64,000 nt of DNA from positions 16,475,019 to 16,539,018 of the forward strand of contig CM055111.1 of NCBI GenBank assembly GCA_029204225.1, read 5' to 3'. This document shows, piece by piece, positions 52,884-62,755 of the stretch. The notes under the pieces are model-generated. The model saw only the letters and a program-made list of their open reading frames with translations. It searched no databases and had not been told where the DNA came from. Position 1 is the stretch's first letter. Each line of letters starts with the position of its first letter. The position numbers were made by a program, and so were the translations under genes. The DNA is from Diphasiastrum complanatum. Its lineage: Eukaryota; Streptophyta; Lycopodiopsida; Lycopodiales; Lycopodiaceae.

Positions 52884-54892
52884 GATCTGATAATGGAGGG
52901 GAATACACCTCAAATAGGTTCAAAGACTTTTGTATAGCACATGGGATTAAGAGGGAGATGTCTAGTCCCAGGACTCCACAACAGAATGGAGTGGCCGAGA
53001 GGAAGAATAGAACCCTTTGTGAATGTGCCAAGGCAATGAGACTACATGCTAATCTTGCTAAGTCTTTTTGGGGGGAAGCTTTAGCATGTGCTAACTATCT
53101 ATGTAATAGATGGACAAGTGCTTCCTTGGATGGTAAAACTCCTCATGAGGTTCTTTATGGTAGAAGGCCGAGTGTCAAGCATTGTAGGATCTTTGGATGT
53201 ACATGTTTTGTCAATATCACACTTGATGATAGAACTAAAGAAGATCCTTCATCAAAGAAGGGTGTGTTTGTTGGCTATAGTGAAGTAAGCAAGGCTTACA
53301 AAGTGTACATTCCTTCTACAAAGAAAGTTGTCATAAGTAGGGATGTCATCTTTCATGAAGAAAATGTTTCCAATGTTGTTGATGTTGATGTTGATGTGCC
53401 TACTAATCATCATGATGTGCAAGATGTCTTGGATGAAGATGGAGATGCCACTCCAAAGCAAACTTCAAGGAAGACTCAAAGGCAAAGGGCTAAGCCATCA
53501 AGGCTAACCTATGATGAAAAAGGAAAGCAAGTGGTGGACAACTCTAACTTTGCTTTTCTTACCTCTTTTGATGAACCAACTTGTGTAGGTGAAGCAATTC
53601 AAAAGAAGGAATGGATCCAAGCCATGGATCATGAGCATCAAGCACTCATCAAAAGCAACACATGGAGGTTGGTAAAGCTTCCAAAGGACAAGAAGGCAAT
53701 TGGTTGTAAGTGGATCTTCAAGATCAAGACAAATCAAGATGGATCAATCAACAAGTACAAGGCAAGGTTGGTGGCAAAGGGGTATGCTCAAGAATATGGT
53801 ATTGACTATGATGAGACCTTTGCACCCGTGGCAAAGATGGTAACTATTCGAATCCTAATCTCTCTTGCAACTCTTTATGATTGGGATATGTGGCAAATGG
53901 ATGTTACTAATGCCTTCTTGAATGGTGATCTTGAAGAAGATATTTACATGGAGCAACTCAAGTGGCAATTTCTTCAAGGCAAGGAAGATCTCGTTGAGGT
54001 TTGGTTTGAGCTCAAATGGGCTGGTTTTATTAGGTTTGATACTCAACTTCATCTACTCTACTTCATGTTGGATAGAAGTGTAGAAATCTATCTTTTGGTT
54101 TATGATGGTGACATTGTTTTCACTAACTATAGTGAAAGGTTGAAATCAAGCAATGATGAGATCTTGTGGGATGTTAATCATGTGTTTGAGAGGGAGTATC
54201 TTCAGAGGTTCAGATCTGAAGATGTTTATAAATGCAAAGTCCTTGATGTTTTATTGGAAGATCAAGATGTTGATCTTGAATTGCTTCATCAACACCAAGA
54301 GGCAAGTAGCAATTGGAAGCTAGTCAAAAGCATGAAAGGGGAGCCACATGGGCAAAGCATCTTGGATCTGTTTTTACAGGTCCTTGAAGGTTCAAGTAAG
54401 GTTCTTGGAGCAGCAAGGAAGTGTCCTTTTACTCTACCTTACTTTTTTAATCTCATGTATGAACATTGTCATGTCAATGTGTTGGAATTGTCAAAATTCA
54501 ATGAAACTAGTTCCACAGTTTTGCATCTTTTGGATCTTGGAGATGGAATAGTTATCATTGCTGGTTTTTATGATCAAGTACATGCATTCATTCAAATCTC
54601 AAAAGATATGGAAGTGGTCAATATGTTTACTTTTGAGCAAAGTTCAAGATCTAGCATCCTAGTGTTGGCAAATTGGCAAATTGTTGACAATGTAGGATCA
54701 AGCGTTATATGCAAATCTTGTGGAGATACTTCAAGTATTTCAAGTTCAGGTTTGCTCATTCAAATGGAACAGAGAACACATCATTTTGGCATTCATTCAC
54801 TCAAGGGCTTTCGTGGATTGGAGATCTACAAAGGCAAGGTGGTGATGGAGGTTCATTCATGGAGATACATGGTGCATTCACTATGGGCATAG
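52784..54892 (+). CDS. Copia integrase-partial RT fused to unassigned C-terminal region
   Basis: 702-codon frame; the real join to the upstream frame is at about 52,796. Integrase core (CLRSDNGGEYTSNRF, PQQNGVAERKNRTL) and linker to about residue 300, then RT (WIFKIKTNQDGSINKYKARL, YDETFAPVAKMVTIRI, MWQMDVTNAFLNGDLEED). After DIYMEQ the expected KSLYGLKQAPR block is missing; only loose similarity remains (FLQGKEDLV, EIYLLVYDGDIVFTN), with YDGD at about residue 440 where YVDD is expected. Residues 441-702 match nothing I recognise: no RNase H motifs and no AD-x-x-TK motif. This stretch of over 260 codons stays open, which is unlikely by chance. Confidence 0.8.
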   Translation: MDLSLKSKDEVFAAFVKFKNEMENQFNTKIKCLRSDNGGEYTSNRFKDFCIAHGIKREMSSPRTPQQNGVAERKNRTLCECAKAMRLHANLAKSFWGEALACANYLCNRWTSASLDGKTPHEVLYGRRPSVKHCRIFGCTCFVNITLDDRTKEDPSSKKGVFVGYSEVSKAYKVYIPSTKKVVISRDVIFHEENVSNVVDVDVDVPTNHHDVQDVLDEDGDATPKQTSRKTQRQRAKPSRLTYDEKGKQVVDNSNFAFLTSFDEPTCVGEAIQKKEWIQAMDHEHQALIKSNTWRLVKLPKDKKAIGCKWIFKIKTNQDGSINKYKARLVAKGYAQEYGIDYDETFAPVAKMVTIRILISLATLYDWDMWQMDVTNAFLNGDLEEDIYMEQLKWQFLQGKEDLVEVWFELKWAGFIRFDTQLHLLYFMLDRSVEIYLLVYDGDIVFTNYSERLKSSNDEILWDVNHVFEREYLQRFRSEDVYKCKVLDVLLEDQDVDLELLHQHQEASSNWKLVKSMKGEPHGQSILDLFLQVLEGSSKVLGAARKCPFTLPYFFNLMYEHCHVNVLELSKFNETSSTVLHLLDLGDGIVIIAGFYDQVHAFIQISKDMEVVNMFTFEQSSRSSILVLANWQIVDNVGSSVICKSCGDTSSISSSGLLIQMEQRTHHFGIHSLKGFRGLEIYKGKVVMEVHSWRYMVHSLWA

Positions 54893-55215
54893 TGGAATGT
54901 GGACGAGGCATGCAAACACCTGTTGGTTACTTTCACTTACAACTTGTTTGCTGCTGTTTTACAGAGAACTCAAAGGTGGATACATGGAGGAATCCTTTCA
55001 TTGTTATTCTATGTTCTTTTACATGTATCTTGTTCACCATTCTATGTAAAATTGATGTAAGAAATAGTGAAGCATCCTATATGGGCACTATTATCTATAT
55101 CAATTATGTTGTACTTTATATTGTACATATTAGAACACTTGAAAAGAGATCTATCATCATGATGGAGATCATTCTTAGGTTGGAGCAAAGTAGTGTTGTA
55201 AAACTAGCAAGTTAA
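54709..55215 (+). CDS. Overlapping frame before the polypurine tract, unknown
   Basis: 168 codons in a different frame, overlapping the end of the 702-codon frame and reaching the polypurine tract. The C-terminal half has hydrophobic stretches (FIVILCSFTCILFTILC and IIYINYVVLYIVHI). No match known. It may be fortuitous, or the frameshifted continuation of the unassigned region. Confidence 0.3.
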   Translation: MQILWRYFKYFKFRFAHSNGTENTSFWHSFTQGLSWIGDLQRQGGDGGSFMEIHGAFTMGIVECGRGMQTPVGYFHLQLVCCCFTENSKVDTWRNPFIVILCSFTCILFTILCKIDVRNSEASYMGTIIYINYVVLYIVHIRTLEKRSIIMMEIILRLEQSSVVKLAS

Positions 55216-55228
55216 GTTGAAGAGGGAG
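55214..55228 (+). promoter_or_regulatory. Polypurine tract
   Basis: AAGTTGAAGAGGGAG immediately precedes the 3' LTR, the usual second-strand primer position. Confidence 0.8.
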
Positions 55229-55882
55229 TGTGAAAATTGTCAACATTTCCTAGCTAGTTTGAGGCCTAAATTGGCAATTTTTGTACATAGTTTTGGATCT
55301 AACCTTTCACACGTGTGAAAGAGACCTAGATACTTTTATTCTAGTATATATTTCATGTTGAAGAAGTCTCAAACTTCGGGACCTTCTAAATGACACTAAA
55401 ATCATGTTATTTGGACATATAGGCCAAAATTGGCTATTTTAGGTTACTGGTGTCCTAAAATTGGGTCCTAAGTTCTAGAGAGAGGAGAGAGAGTCATCTC
55501 TCTCACCTATATTAGGCTGAAATTCGTGGAGAACAGGTTGGAGAAACCTTTTGTATGCTTCATTGAGATCAATAGATCATTGTCATTGTTTCTTCCTCCA
55601 TTGAGAGCATTGTTGTGTGTATTGTCTTCAAGCTATTGTGTATGATCTTAGGTGCTTTCCAAAAGTGGTAGGCTGATGTATTATGGACTGTATAATGCTA
55701 TTTTGGGCCGCACTTGATGTTTATGGAAGTTTCCATTTGTGGTAAATGCTTTTTGATCAAGTTCTTTGCATTCTAGGTAGCATAGAATGTGTTGCCAATT
55801 CCTAGCTTATGTAGTTTGGAGTGCAAGCATTCAAGCCAATGATCTTGGAGTTTAGATCCACTTAGGATCTGTATTTTTCACA
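55229..55882 (+). repeat. Copia 3' LTR
   Basis: 654 bp, same ends as the 5' LTR, two substitutions; followed by the target duplication CAGTC. Confidence 0.95.
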
Positions 55883-55887
55883 CAGTC

Positions 55888-56212
55888 CCCATTTTTCAAA
55901 TGGTGCTTGCAATAAAACCGGATGTAAGGGTCCATAATTCTGTCAAGTAGGCCATCGTGTTCGCTGGTAGACATCACATGTATGAATAAATTTTTTTGTG
56001 TCCTTGTGGAGTATAGGCCACCAACAATCGGATTGCAAAAGTCTACGAACAGTAATATCTGTAGATAAGTGTCCTCCACCCACGCCATCATGTGAAAACA
56101 TGATTAAATCTGGTACTTTGTGCGGTAAAACACATATTCGTAAAATATTATTAGATCCACGACGATACAATTGTCCTGTAATTAATTGATAAGGTTGAGC
56201 CTTATGAATCAA
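55888..56212 (-). pseudogene. Gypsy integrase HHCC region (proximal to insertion)
   Basis: QLYRRGSNNILRICVLPHKV, SHDGVGGGHLSTDITVRRLL and HTCDVYQRTRWPT: the last Cys ligand is Tyr here (CDVY; CDVC in the 1.2 kb copy). Continues across the copia insertion into 49,362. Confidence 0.85.
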
Positions 56213-56221
56213 TTGTCTTTT

Positions 56222-57716
56222 CTATACTTTTGTCAAAGAGTCATTCGTTTGTCCTAGCATAATGTACTCAACAATATATGCCACCCACTCAGGTACTGCT
56301 TCAACATAGAACAACGCAGCATCTGGCAATTCATCATCCATTTCAGTATTAACTGGTGTGGATTCAATTTGCGAAACGTGATCGGCTAGATAATGTTGCT
56401 TCCCCTTTTTGACCACAATTCGAAAGTCGAATTCAATCAATAATTATAACCATCTTGCAATACGTCCAGTATTACATGTCTTATTTATCAAGTAAAGTAA
56501 CGGTTGATGATTCGTATAAAATGCAAAGTGCATTTCCATGAGGTAGTGACGAAATTTCCGAACAGAAAAAAATCATGGCTAGCGCTTCACGTTTTGTTGT
56601 TGAATAATTCTTCTCTGGATCTGTAAGTTGTCTGCTTGCAAATCGTATAAGATAATCCTTCTTATAGTCACATGGCTGCATCAAAACTGATCCAATGGCG
56701 TATTTTGAGGCATCCATATGAACATGAAACTCTAATGTTCAATCTGGATGACGTAGTATTCGTGCTGAAGATAATGCTTTTTTTAACTTTTCAAAGGCTT
56801 CTAACGCCTCTACTCTCCAAATAGGAACAATAGTTAGATTGTATATAGGTCGTGCTAAATCTGCAAAGAAGATAATAAAAATTTGATAGTAGTTCGCATG
56901 ACCCAGAAACACATACACTGCTCGAATTGTTGCTGGCAGTGGCAATTTCACAATAACTTTGATCTTAGAATAATCGGTGGCAATACCATGTCTTGATATC
57001 ACATGTCCAAGCACAACTCCGTGAGAAACCCATATCTAGTATTTTTCTGGATTTAGAGAAATCTGATATTTGCGGCATCTTTCAAAGACTTTCTCCAATC
57101 GATGCAGGTGGTCTATATCTGTACTATGAACTCCCAAGTTGTCCAAGTAAATTTCAAAGAATTTCTGCAGATAATCTTTAAAGGCAAATTGCATTACTCT
57201 TTGGAATGAACTTGGTGCATTATAGAGTCCAAACGACATTACTTTGTAAGCATAGGTGCCCCATTCTGTTGCAAAAGCAGTTTTGTGGTGATCGGCAGAT
57301 GCAATCTTAACCTGGTTGTAACCACTAAATCCATCCAGGAAACTATAAGCTTCAGCTCCAGCAAGGCGATCCAAAATGCTTTCAGTAAAAGATAACGGAA
57401 AGTGATCCTTCCCTGTCACTTTATTCAATGCTTTGAGATTCACACAGATTCGCAATTTCTCATTTTTCTTAGGAACAATGACAATCGGTGAAATCCATTC
57501 GGTATGCTCAATCTCATAAATAAAATGGGCGTCAAGCAATCTCTGAAGTTCTTTCTTTATCAGATCTACCACATTAGGATTACAGCAATAGAACTTTGTA
57601 ACCTTTGGTACTGCATCATGTACTAAAGGTACGGTATGTTCAATGACTGATATTGGAATACCCTTCAAATCTTGATAAGTCCATGCAAAGCAATCTTGAT
57701 ACTTAATAGGTAACAA
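56222..57716 (-). pseudogene. Gypsy reverse transcriptase and RNase H
   Basis: 57,716-57,036 is a 226-codon RT frame: WISPIVIVPKKNEKLRICVN, SFLDGFSGYNQVKIASADHH (motif A), SFGLYNAPSSFQRVMQF, and the catalytic motif as YLDNLGVHS (second Asp replaced by Asn, about 57,139-57,150). After a stop, 57,014-56,739 continues the thumb (GHVISRHGIATDY). RNase H follows at 56,717-56,481 and 56,440-56,222 with a frameshift. Stops and the altered YLDD motif make it inactive. The 0.8-2.5 kb copy keeps YLDD. Confidence 0.9.
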
Positions 57717-57731
57717 ATGGAGTGCTTGATA

Positions 57732-59208
57732 CTATTTAGGAGTAAGTTGTGATCCCACTTGTACAATCTTTTTCGATTCTCCTGGTTCTGCAAGATTCAT
57801 TGGCTGCGTCCTAGCTGGGCCATCGTAAACCTCTTTAGATTTCGGCTTGTGTTCTTCAGGTTCACGATGTGCTTTAGGTAACATGTTAACCACATCATCC
57901 AGTGTATAATGTTTAAAATGCTCTAGCATATTATGCTGGACTACATTTGCTTGTTCTTTTTCGAAAGGACTTGTCTTGGATCTTCGTTTAGTCTTCTTAG
58001 CATGAATTGATCGTGGCGGTGATGACTTTCGGGATGATAAATCTTTCTTCACAGGTGAAGACTTCCTAGACGATGATGTCATGCTGGAAATCTGACTTGA
58101 AGAATCATTCTTGACTTTTCCTTTGCCTTTATCCAATAGAGGTGGCACTTCCTTTGAATCGATCTTTTTAGGGAGATTTTCCCATTTCAGGACCATATTA
58201 TAACGTCGCTTTGCTTGTTTATTCGTCATCGAACCTATGATCCTGTATCCCTTCAATATAATTGCTTTGGGCGATTTGATTGTTGGTTCATTAGGAACAT
58301 TACGTACTCCAAATATGGTCGGATCCATATGATGTAGAATTTGTTCATCCGTAAGTTCTGCATTGCCATCATAAGTTAAGGCATGACTCATTGGTATGAG
58401 ATCATCCTCAATTGGATCTGGTATAGGTTCCGTTGATATCCAAGCTACATTCACCACATTTAGTGGAATCGTGATTGGTGTATCCAAAGTTCGATCTAAT
58501 AAGAAAATCTCGCTCATCTCTTATTGAATATTTTGTTGACACATATATCCTGCTGTACAATCAATTGTTGCAAGAGCTTCATTCCAATTGACAGTATCCG
58601 TTTGAGAATTGTAGTGAGCTTCCAATTTTTTCTCTAGTCGATCACAAGTGTGATCCGTTGTTGATGAATTGTCATCCACTTTTTGAACCACTGGCTTGAT
58701 AGTCCAAGTCGTGGGATCAGAGTACATCGTTAGATTCTTCAAATCCAACACAAAAAAATGGCTCCTAATGCTCTTCTGATTCTTCTTGAGCTAACTTTTG
58801 CGCTAAGACTTCTTTTGCTTTTGGCACCAACTTTAGGAACTCTCCCAATCAAATATTGATCTTGCTAGACAAAATATTCATGAGTAATTCTGTATGCGGT
58901 GCTTCCGGTTCAGTCATCTTGAAGGGTTCTTTGTGATGATGTAATTGATCATTCATATCCATACGTAAATTTCTTGGAGGCTGCAATGGTGAAGACCGAA
59001 CTTCAGCTGTTACTTTAGCAGCTTCAAGTTCCTCTTCTTCTTGCAGATGTTTAATCCACTGTCTCATATCCTGATATCTTGGTTTTTCTGCATTAAGATT
59101 TGGATAGACTCCCAATGTTGTTGGTGTATCGTTCAATGGTATAGAATCAGCAGGTACTGAATCCACTACTGGTTCTTTTTGCTTTTGTGCTCTGGTGACC
59201 ACCATCAA
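57732..59208 (-). pseudogene. Gypsy pol N-terminal region
   Basis: Three minus-strand frames in series (59,208-58,849; 58,751-58,521; 58,517-57,732) separated by single stops: VTRAQKQKEPVVDSVPADS, DNSSTTDHTCDRLEKK, and a 261-codon frame with PNEPTIKSPKAIILKGYRI and a Ser/Lys-rich tract (SSRKSSPVKKDLSSRKSSPP). The last ends just before RT. A protease D-S/T-G motif was not seen, so protease may be deleted or diverged. Confidence 0.7.
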
Positions 59209-59221
59209 GAGTGCACTTGGT

Positions 59222-59665
59222 TTATTCTAAGCTACTGATCCTTGCTTGATTGTTATCAAATTTACAGGTGCTGGAGCTGGTGGTGGCTTTAGTCCTGTTG
59301 GACAGTCTTTATAGCAATGCCCATATCCACAGTCACGATATAATGGTACAGATTTTTCTTTATTTGGGCATTCTACAACTCTGTGATTTTCTCCACATGC
59401 AAAGCATCCAAGTGGTGCTCTGGCCCAATTTCTTGAGGCTTGTTGTTGAGAGGCAGCATAAATGGCATACTGTTATGAAGATCCACCTTCATGATCATTA
59501 CCATAGCTGCATTGCTCAGCACTTCCGTAAGATTCTGGTTCCATCAGATTGGCAGGAGGAGCGGAGTGTTTTGGTGGGGCAGACAAAGCTAGACGTTCCG
59601 GGTATCCAAGAGTAGATTGTCGCAGTCTTGCTGTTGGATTGCCTCCATACTGTGGAGCTGAATGA
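59222..59665 (-). pseudogene. Gypsy gag C-terminus with zinc knuckles
   Basis: Minus strand, read through short frames: RLRQSTLGYPERLALSAPPK, a tract rich in Gln/Ser, then CFACGENHRVVEC (CX2CX3HX4C) and a second degenerate knuckle CGYGHCYKDC, followed by PPPAPAPVNLITIKQGS and a stop at 59,229 before pol. gag upstream of 59,665 and the 5' LTR were not found. Confidence 0.7.
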
Positions 59666-59699
59666 TTGTGATAGGTAATTGTTTCATCTCATTAATATA

Positions 59700-60880
59700 A
59701 ATTTGATGTAGGCAGTCAAGAAGTTTAGATCTTATATTTTAGATAAGAGATTCTATTTTTCTTTGAGTTGTCAACCACTACTCTTCTTGATACAACAAGT
59801 CGACATCATTGGAGATGGTTGATATTGCTTTTGGAGTTTAATCTTAAAACCTGAGTCAAGACAATAGAAAAATAATTCTTGATAAGAAGTCAAATTTGTA
59901 CAATAATGACAACATCCAAGGTATGGATGACTTTCCCTATTCATATTTATATACCATTGAAGCACCAGCTCAAACTGCTTCAACGTGGTACAATGATTTG
60001 TATTTTTATATGACAACAAGTGTACTTGTTTATAAGTAAATGATGGGGATGATTTCTTTCTCAAGATTCATAGCCGAAATCTGTCGTAGGCACATACTGT
60101 GAAGGAAAAGTATATATTGATACAAAAGGTTTATTGCACATTATCCTATATATGAGACTCATTGAATGCTTGAGTCACTGTGCATAATTTGTAATTATAT
60201 AAGCAACGACAAAATTAAGGCTAACAAAGAATTCGTGTTGAGAAATTGCAGGATCCTTTTTTATGTCTAATGGGCACACACATACCTTCTATTGAACATT
60301 ATGTTGTTATTTGTGTAACTTTCATACATTCCAATCGAGTAGCACGGAGAAACATAACTGGGCTAATCATGCAAAAAAACCTAAATGAGCGTGCAATCCC
60401 TCTTTTTGGCCCCGCAACTACCTTTGAACCTCTGTTGGCAGAGTCATTGCTGGCTACTCACAGAATACACGTGCTCCTGAGCTGACGATGCACAGTTGAG
60501 GACTTTTGTCTGTCTTGCTGTCAGCATCTCACTTATGCCTTTTAAGCTGCCTCCCTTGTTGAATGATCCTTGTATCTTTCCCATGTGAATCGCAACTGTC
60601 GATGAGCATTCAACCATAGTTAACTATATTACAGTACACCACAATAATCACACGTTAACCACAATAATTACACTTTATAATAAATAGTTAACATTTCTAC
60701 ATGTTTAGGGCCAAACACAGTTCAATTACGTGACTAGTCAAGGTTCGAGATTACATAAAAAACTAGCTTTGCATCGAAAGATGGCTGACAAATGTATGAA
60801 TAAAGACAATAGATGTAAAAACATGTACACAAGACTGGTTTGTAAACATGGAAAGGCTAGCCATAGAGCCAAAACACTAG
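59700..60880. other. No recognised gene
   Basis: A 79-codon plus-strand frame at 60,246-60,485 is preceded by an acceptor-like AAATTGCAG but matches nothing I recognise. The remainder is AT-rich. Confidence 0.35.
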
Positions 60881-60884
60881 GTAG

Positions 60885-62234
60885 ATCTATCTAATTCCTC
60901 TTCATCATCTCCGTCATGTGGAGCTTGTTGTTCTTGCATGTGCAAGACACATGAATTAGTCTTCCAAAAAATTGTATGGGAGTGGGAGTAAATATCAAGT
61001 TTAGAGAATATAAAATGGATTTGATGTCGTACCTGAGGAGCAGCATCCTAGTTTATACGCATGCCCTGCCTTTCCAATAATTTGAGTACTGATTGTATAC
61101 TGTGAGAATACGCAAACATATACTCGTCATGTGTGGGAGAATGCCCCATGACGAACCACTGCACAAACATTCCAAATTTTGATCATATAAAGAGAGCATT
61201 TTATTCCAACGTGTCTTACAAAAAAACCCCAAGAGAATCAATAGTCAAATTACACAAATGGGAATAGGGTAGACATACAAAGTGGGCTCAAAAATATCCC
61301 TCATCGCCACTGCCCAAGTGAGAAGGCCCCATGGTCTCTTGTCAGACTCTGGTTGTCTCTCGTTGCTGTCTGAAGCATTCTGGATCATCTCGATATTCTT
61401 TCTTCGCATACTGATAATCTTCTTTCTCCAAGTGGGAAGGCATGCCTCTCTCAGCTTTCACTGCATCTCGGATCTCTGATTTGCAGTGGCTCATCATAGC
61501 TCCCATGCGGCTCCTCATCCATTTCCATGCGAATTCCATGTCCTAGGATGGGACATGGAACTCACTACGTAGCTGGCCAATGATGCAATTCTTGCGGTCA
61601 TCGTTGACATCGAGCAGTCATGAAAAATGTCTCTGGAAAAGTGGATATACATGAGCTCTCCCATGCACGAGATGACCCTCTTACCATAGTTATTCTCAAT
61701 GATGTGACCATCCTTGTCTATGTCATACGACGATGGGATGGTAGCTGGTGGCGATGTGGCCATGTGAGTGTCTATAGGGGTGGCCTCCGGTATGGGAGAT
61801 GTGGCCCTGGGAGTGTTTGAGGGTCTGGCCTCAAGTATGGGAGATGCCTCGCCGACAGGAGAATACTGATGCTGTGAGGTGTACGTAGTCTACTGGGGGG
61901 AGAATAGGCAAGGGGGAGTGCCAAGGGGAGAGTAGCCAATGGGGGGCTTCGGGATGGGAGAATATATAGGGGGGACTGGAGGGGAGTGGGTTGAAACCTC
62001 AGGGTGAAACGGGACTCCACGGCACATAGCCGAGAGGACAGAACTCAGTGGCAGTGTTCCAAAGTGATAGAAAATGTGAGGGGTGAAAGTGGGCGTGCCG
62101 GAAATTTGGGGTGTGACACATGCAAGAGTCACAGTATCGTGTGACATACGTGCTGCCTCCTGGGTCAGTGTATCTCGAAATAGGGACTCCCCACGACGAG
62201 ATGTGTTAAGCGGACATGCAAGACTCATGATCAC
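60885..62234 (-). pseudogene. Decayed plant transposase-like gene
   Basis: Minus strand. A Pro/Ser/Thr-rich N-terminal part (62,234-61,764, one in-frame TAG at 61,890) leads to SSYDIDKDGHIIENNYGKRV. After a frameshift near 61,625 come NDDRKNCIIGQLRSEFHVPS, a stop, then MRSRMGAMMSHCKSEIRDAV and KKEYRDDPECFRQQRETTR. Later exons appear to be about 61,165-61,030 (WFVMGHSPTHDEYMFAYSHS, donor GTACGA) and about 60,935-60,885 (EQQAPHDGDDEEELDRST, stop). The layout (Pro-rich start, helical KW/RM region, NDPEF-like segment, acidic end) resembles plant Ptta/En-Spm type transposases. This is recalled resemblance, not a firm match. Confidence 0.4.
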
Positions 62235-62699
62235 ATTAGGGAGATCAAGATCATCGCCACATCCTCCACAACAGGAGACACCGAGGTGGCTCCTCCTCTC
62301 CCGAGAGTGTCGGGAGGAAGCACTGGCAATAGCACCATGGGTGGGGTATGACCCTCACCGACCCTCGTTGGAGTGACCCTGAAAGAAAGGGAAAAAATGT
62401 GATGGGTCTACACAAGGAGTTGACTGAATCTCCTCAGTCGATAATGTGTACTCAACCAATCGAGAGGAGCTACGAGCCTCGCGTCGAGCTCTCAATCGCT
62501 ATAATACCCTATTATGCTACGAGGAAGGCAACTAATCAAGGTAGCTAATGAGATCACTCTCACTCATGACCCGCGACAATGGCCTGACCTTTGACTAGGA
62601 GATCCATCATCTGAGATAATGGGTGCAACAGAATAAAAGGGATAAGTATTGCAAAAAACCAATGGGAGTCTAAAGAAAAAACATCACCACATGTGTCCA

Positions 62700-62703
62700 T
62701 CTC

Positions 62704-62751
<48 letters not shown>
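62700..62751. repeat. (CT)n microsatellite
   Basis: CT run of about 50 bp with one interruption. Confidence 0.95.

Positions 62752-62755
<4 letters not shown>

Larger units (their letters stand above)
49363..55882 (+). mobile_element. Complete young copia-type LTR retrotransposon (6,520 bp)
   Basis: Two 654-bp LTRs, iMet-type primer site, long leader, gag-pol frames and polypurine tract in canonical order. Target duplication CAGTC (49,358-49,362 and 55,883-55,887) is perfect, and removing the element rejoins the gypsy sequence AATCCAGTCCCCATTT. The LTRs differ at two positions in 654. The coding region is abnormal: one frameshift in integrase, an incomplete RT, no RNase H, and a long unassigned in-frame extension. 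Confidence 0.95.

Noticed and set aside
53504-54052. Minus-strand frames opposite the copia RT
   Set aside because: Shadows of the long plus-strand integrase-RT frame.
59250-59615. 121-codon plus-strand frame
   Set aside because: Antisense of the gypsy gag zinc-knuckle region, whose CX2CX3HX4C pattern fixes the coding strand.
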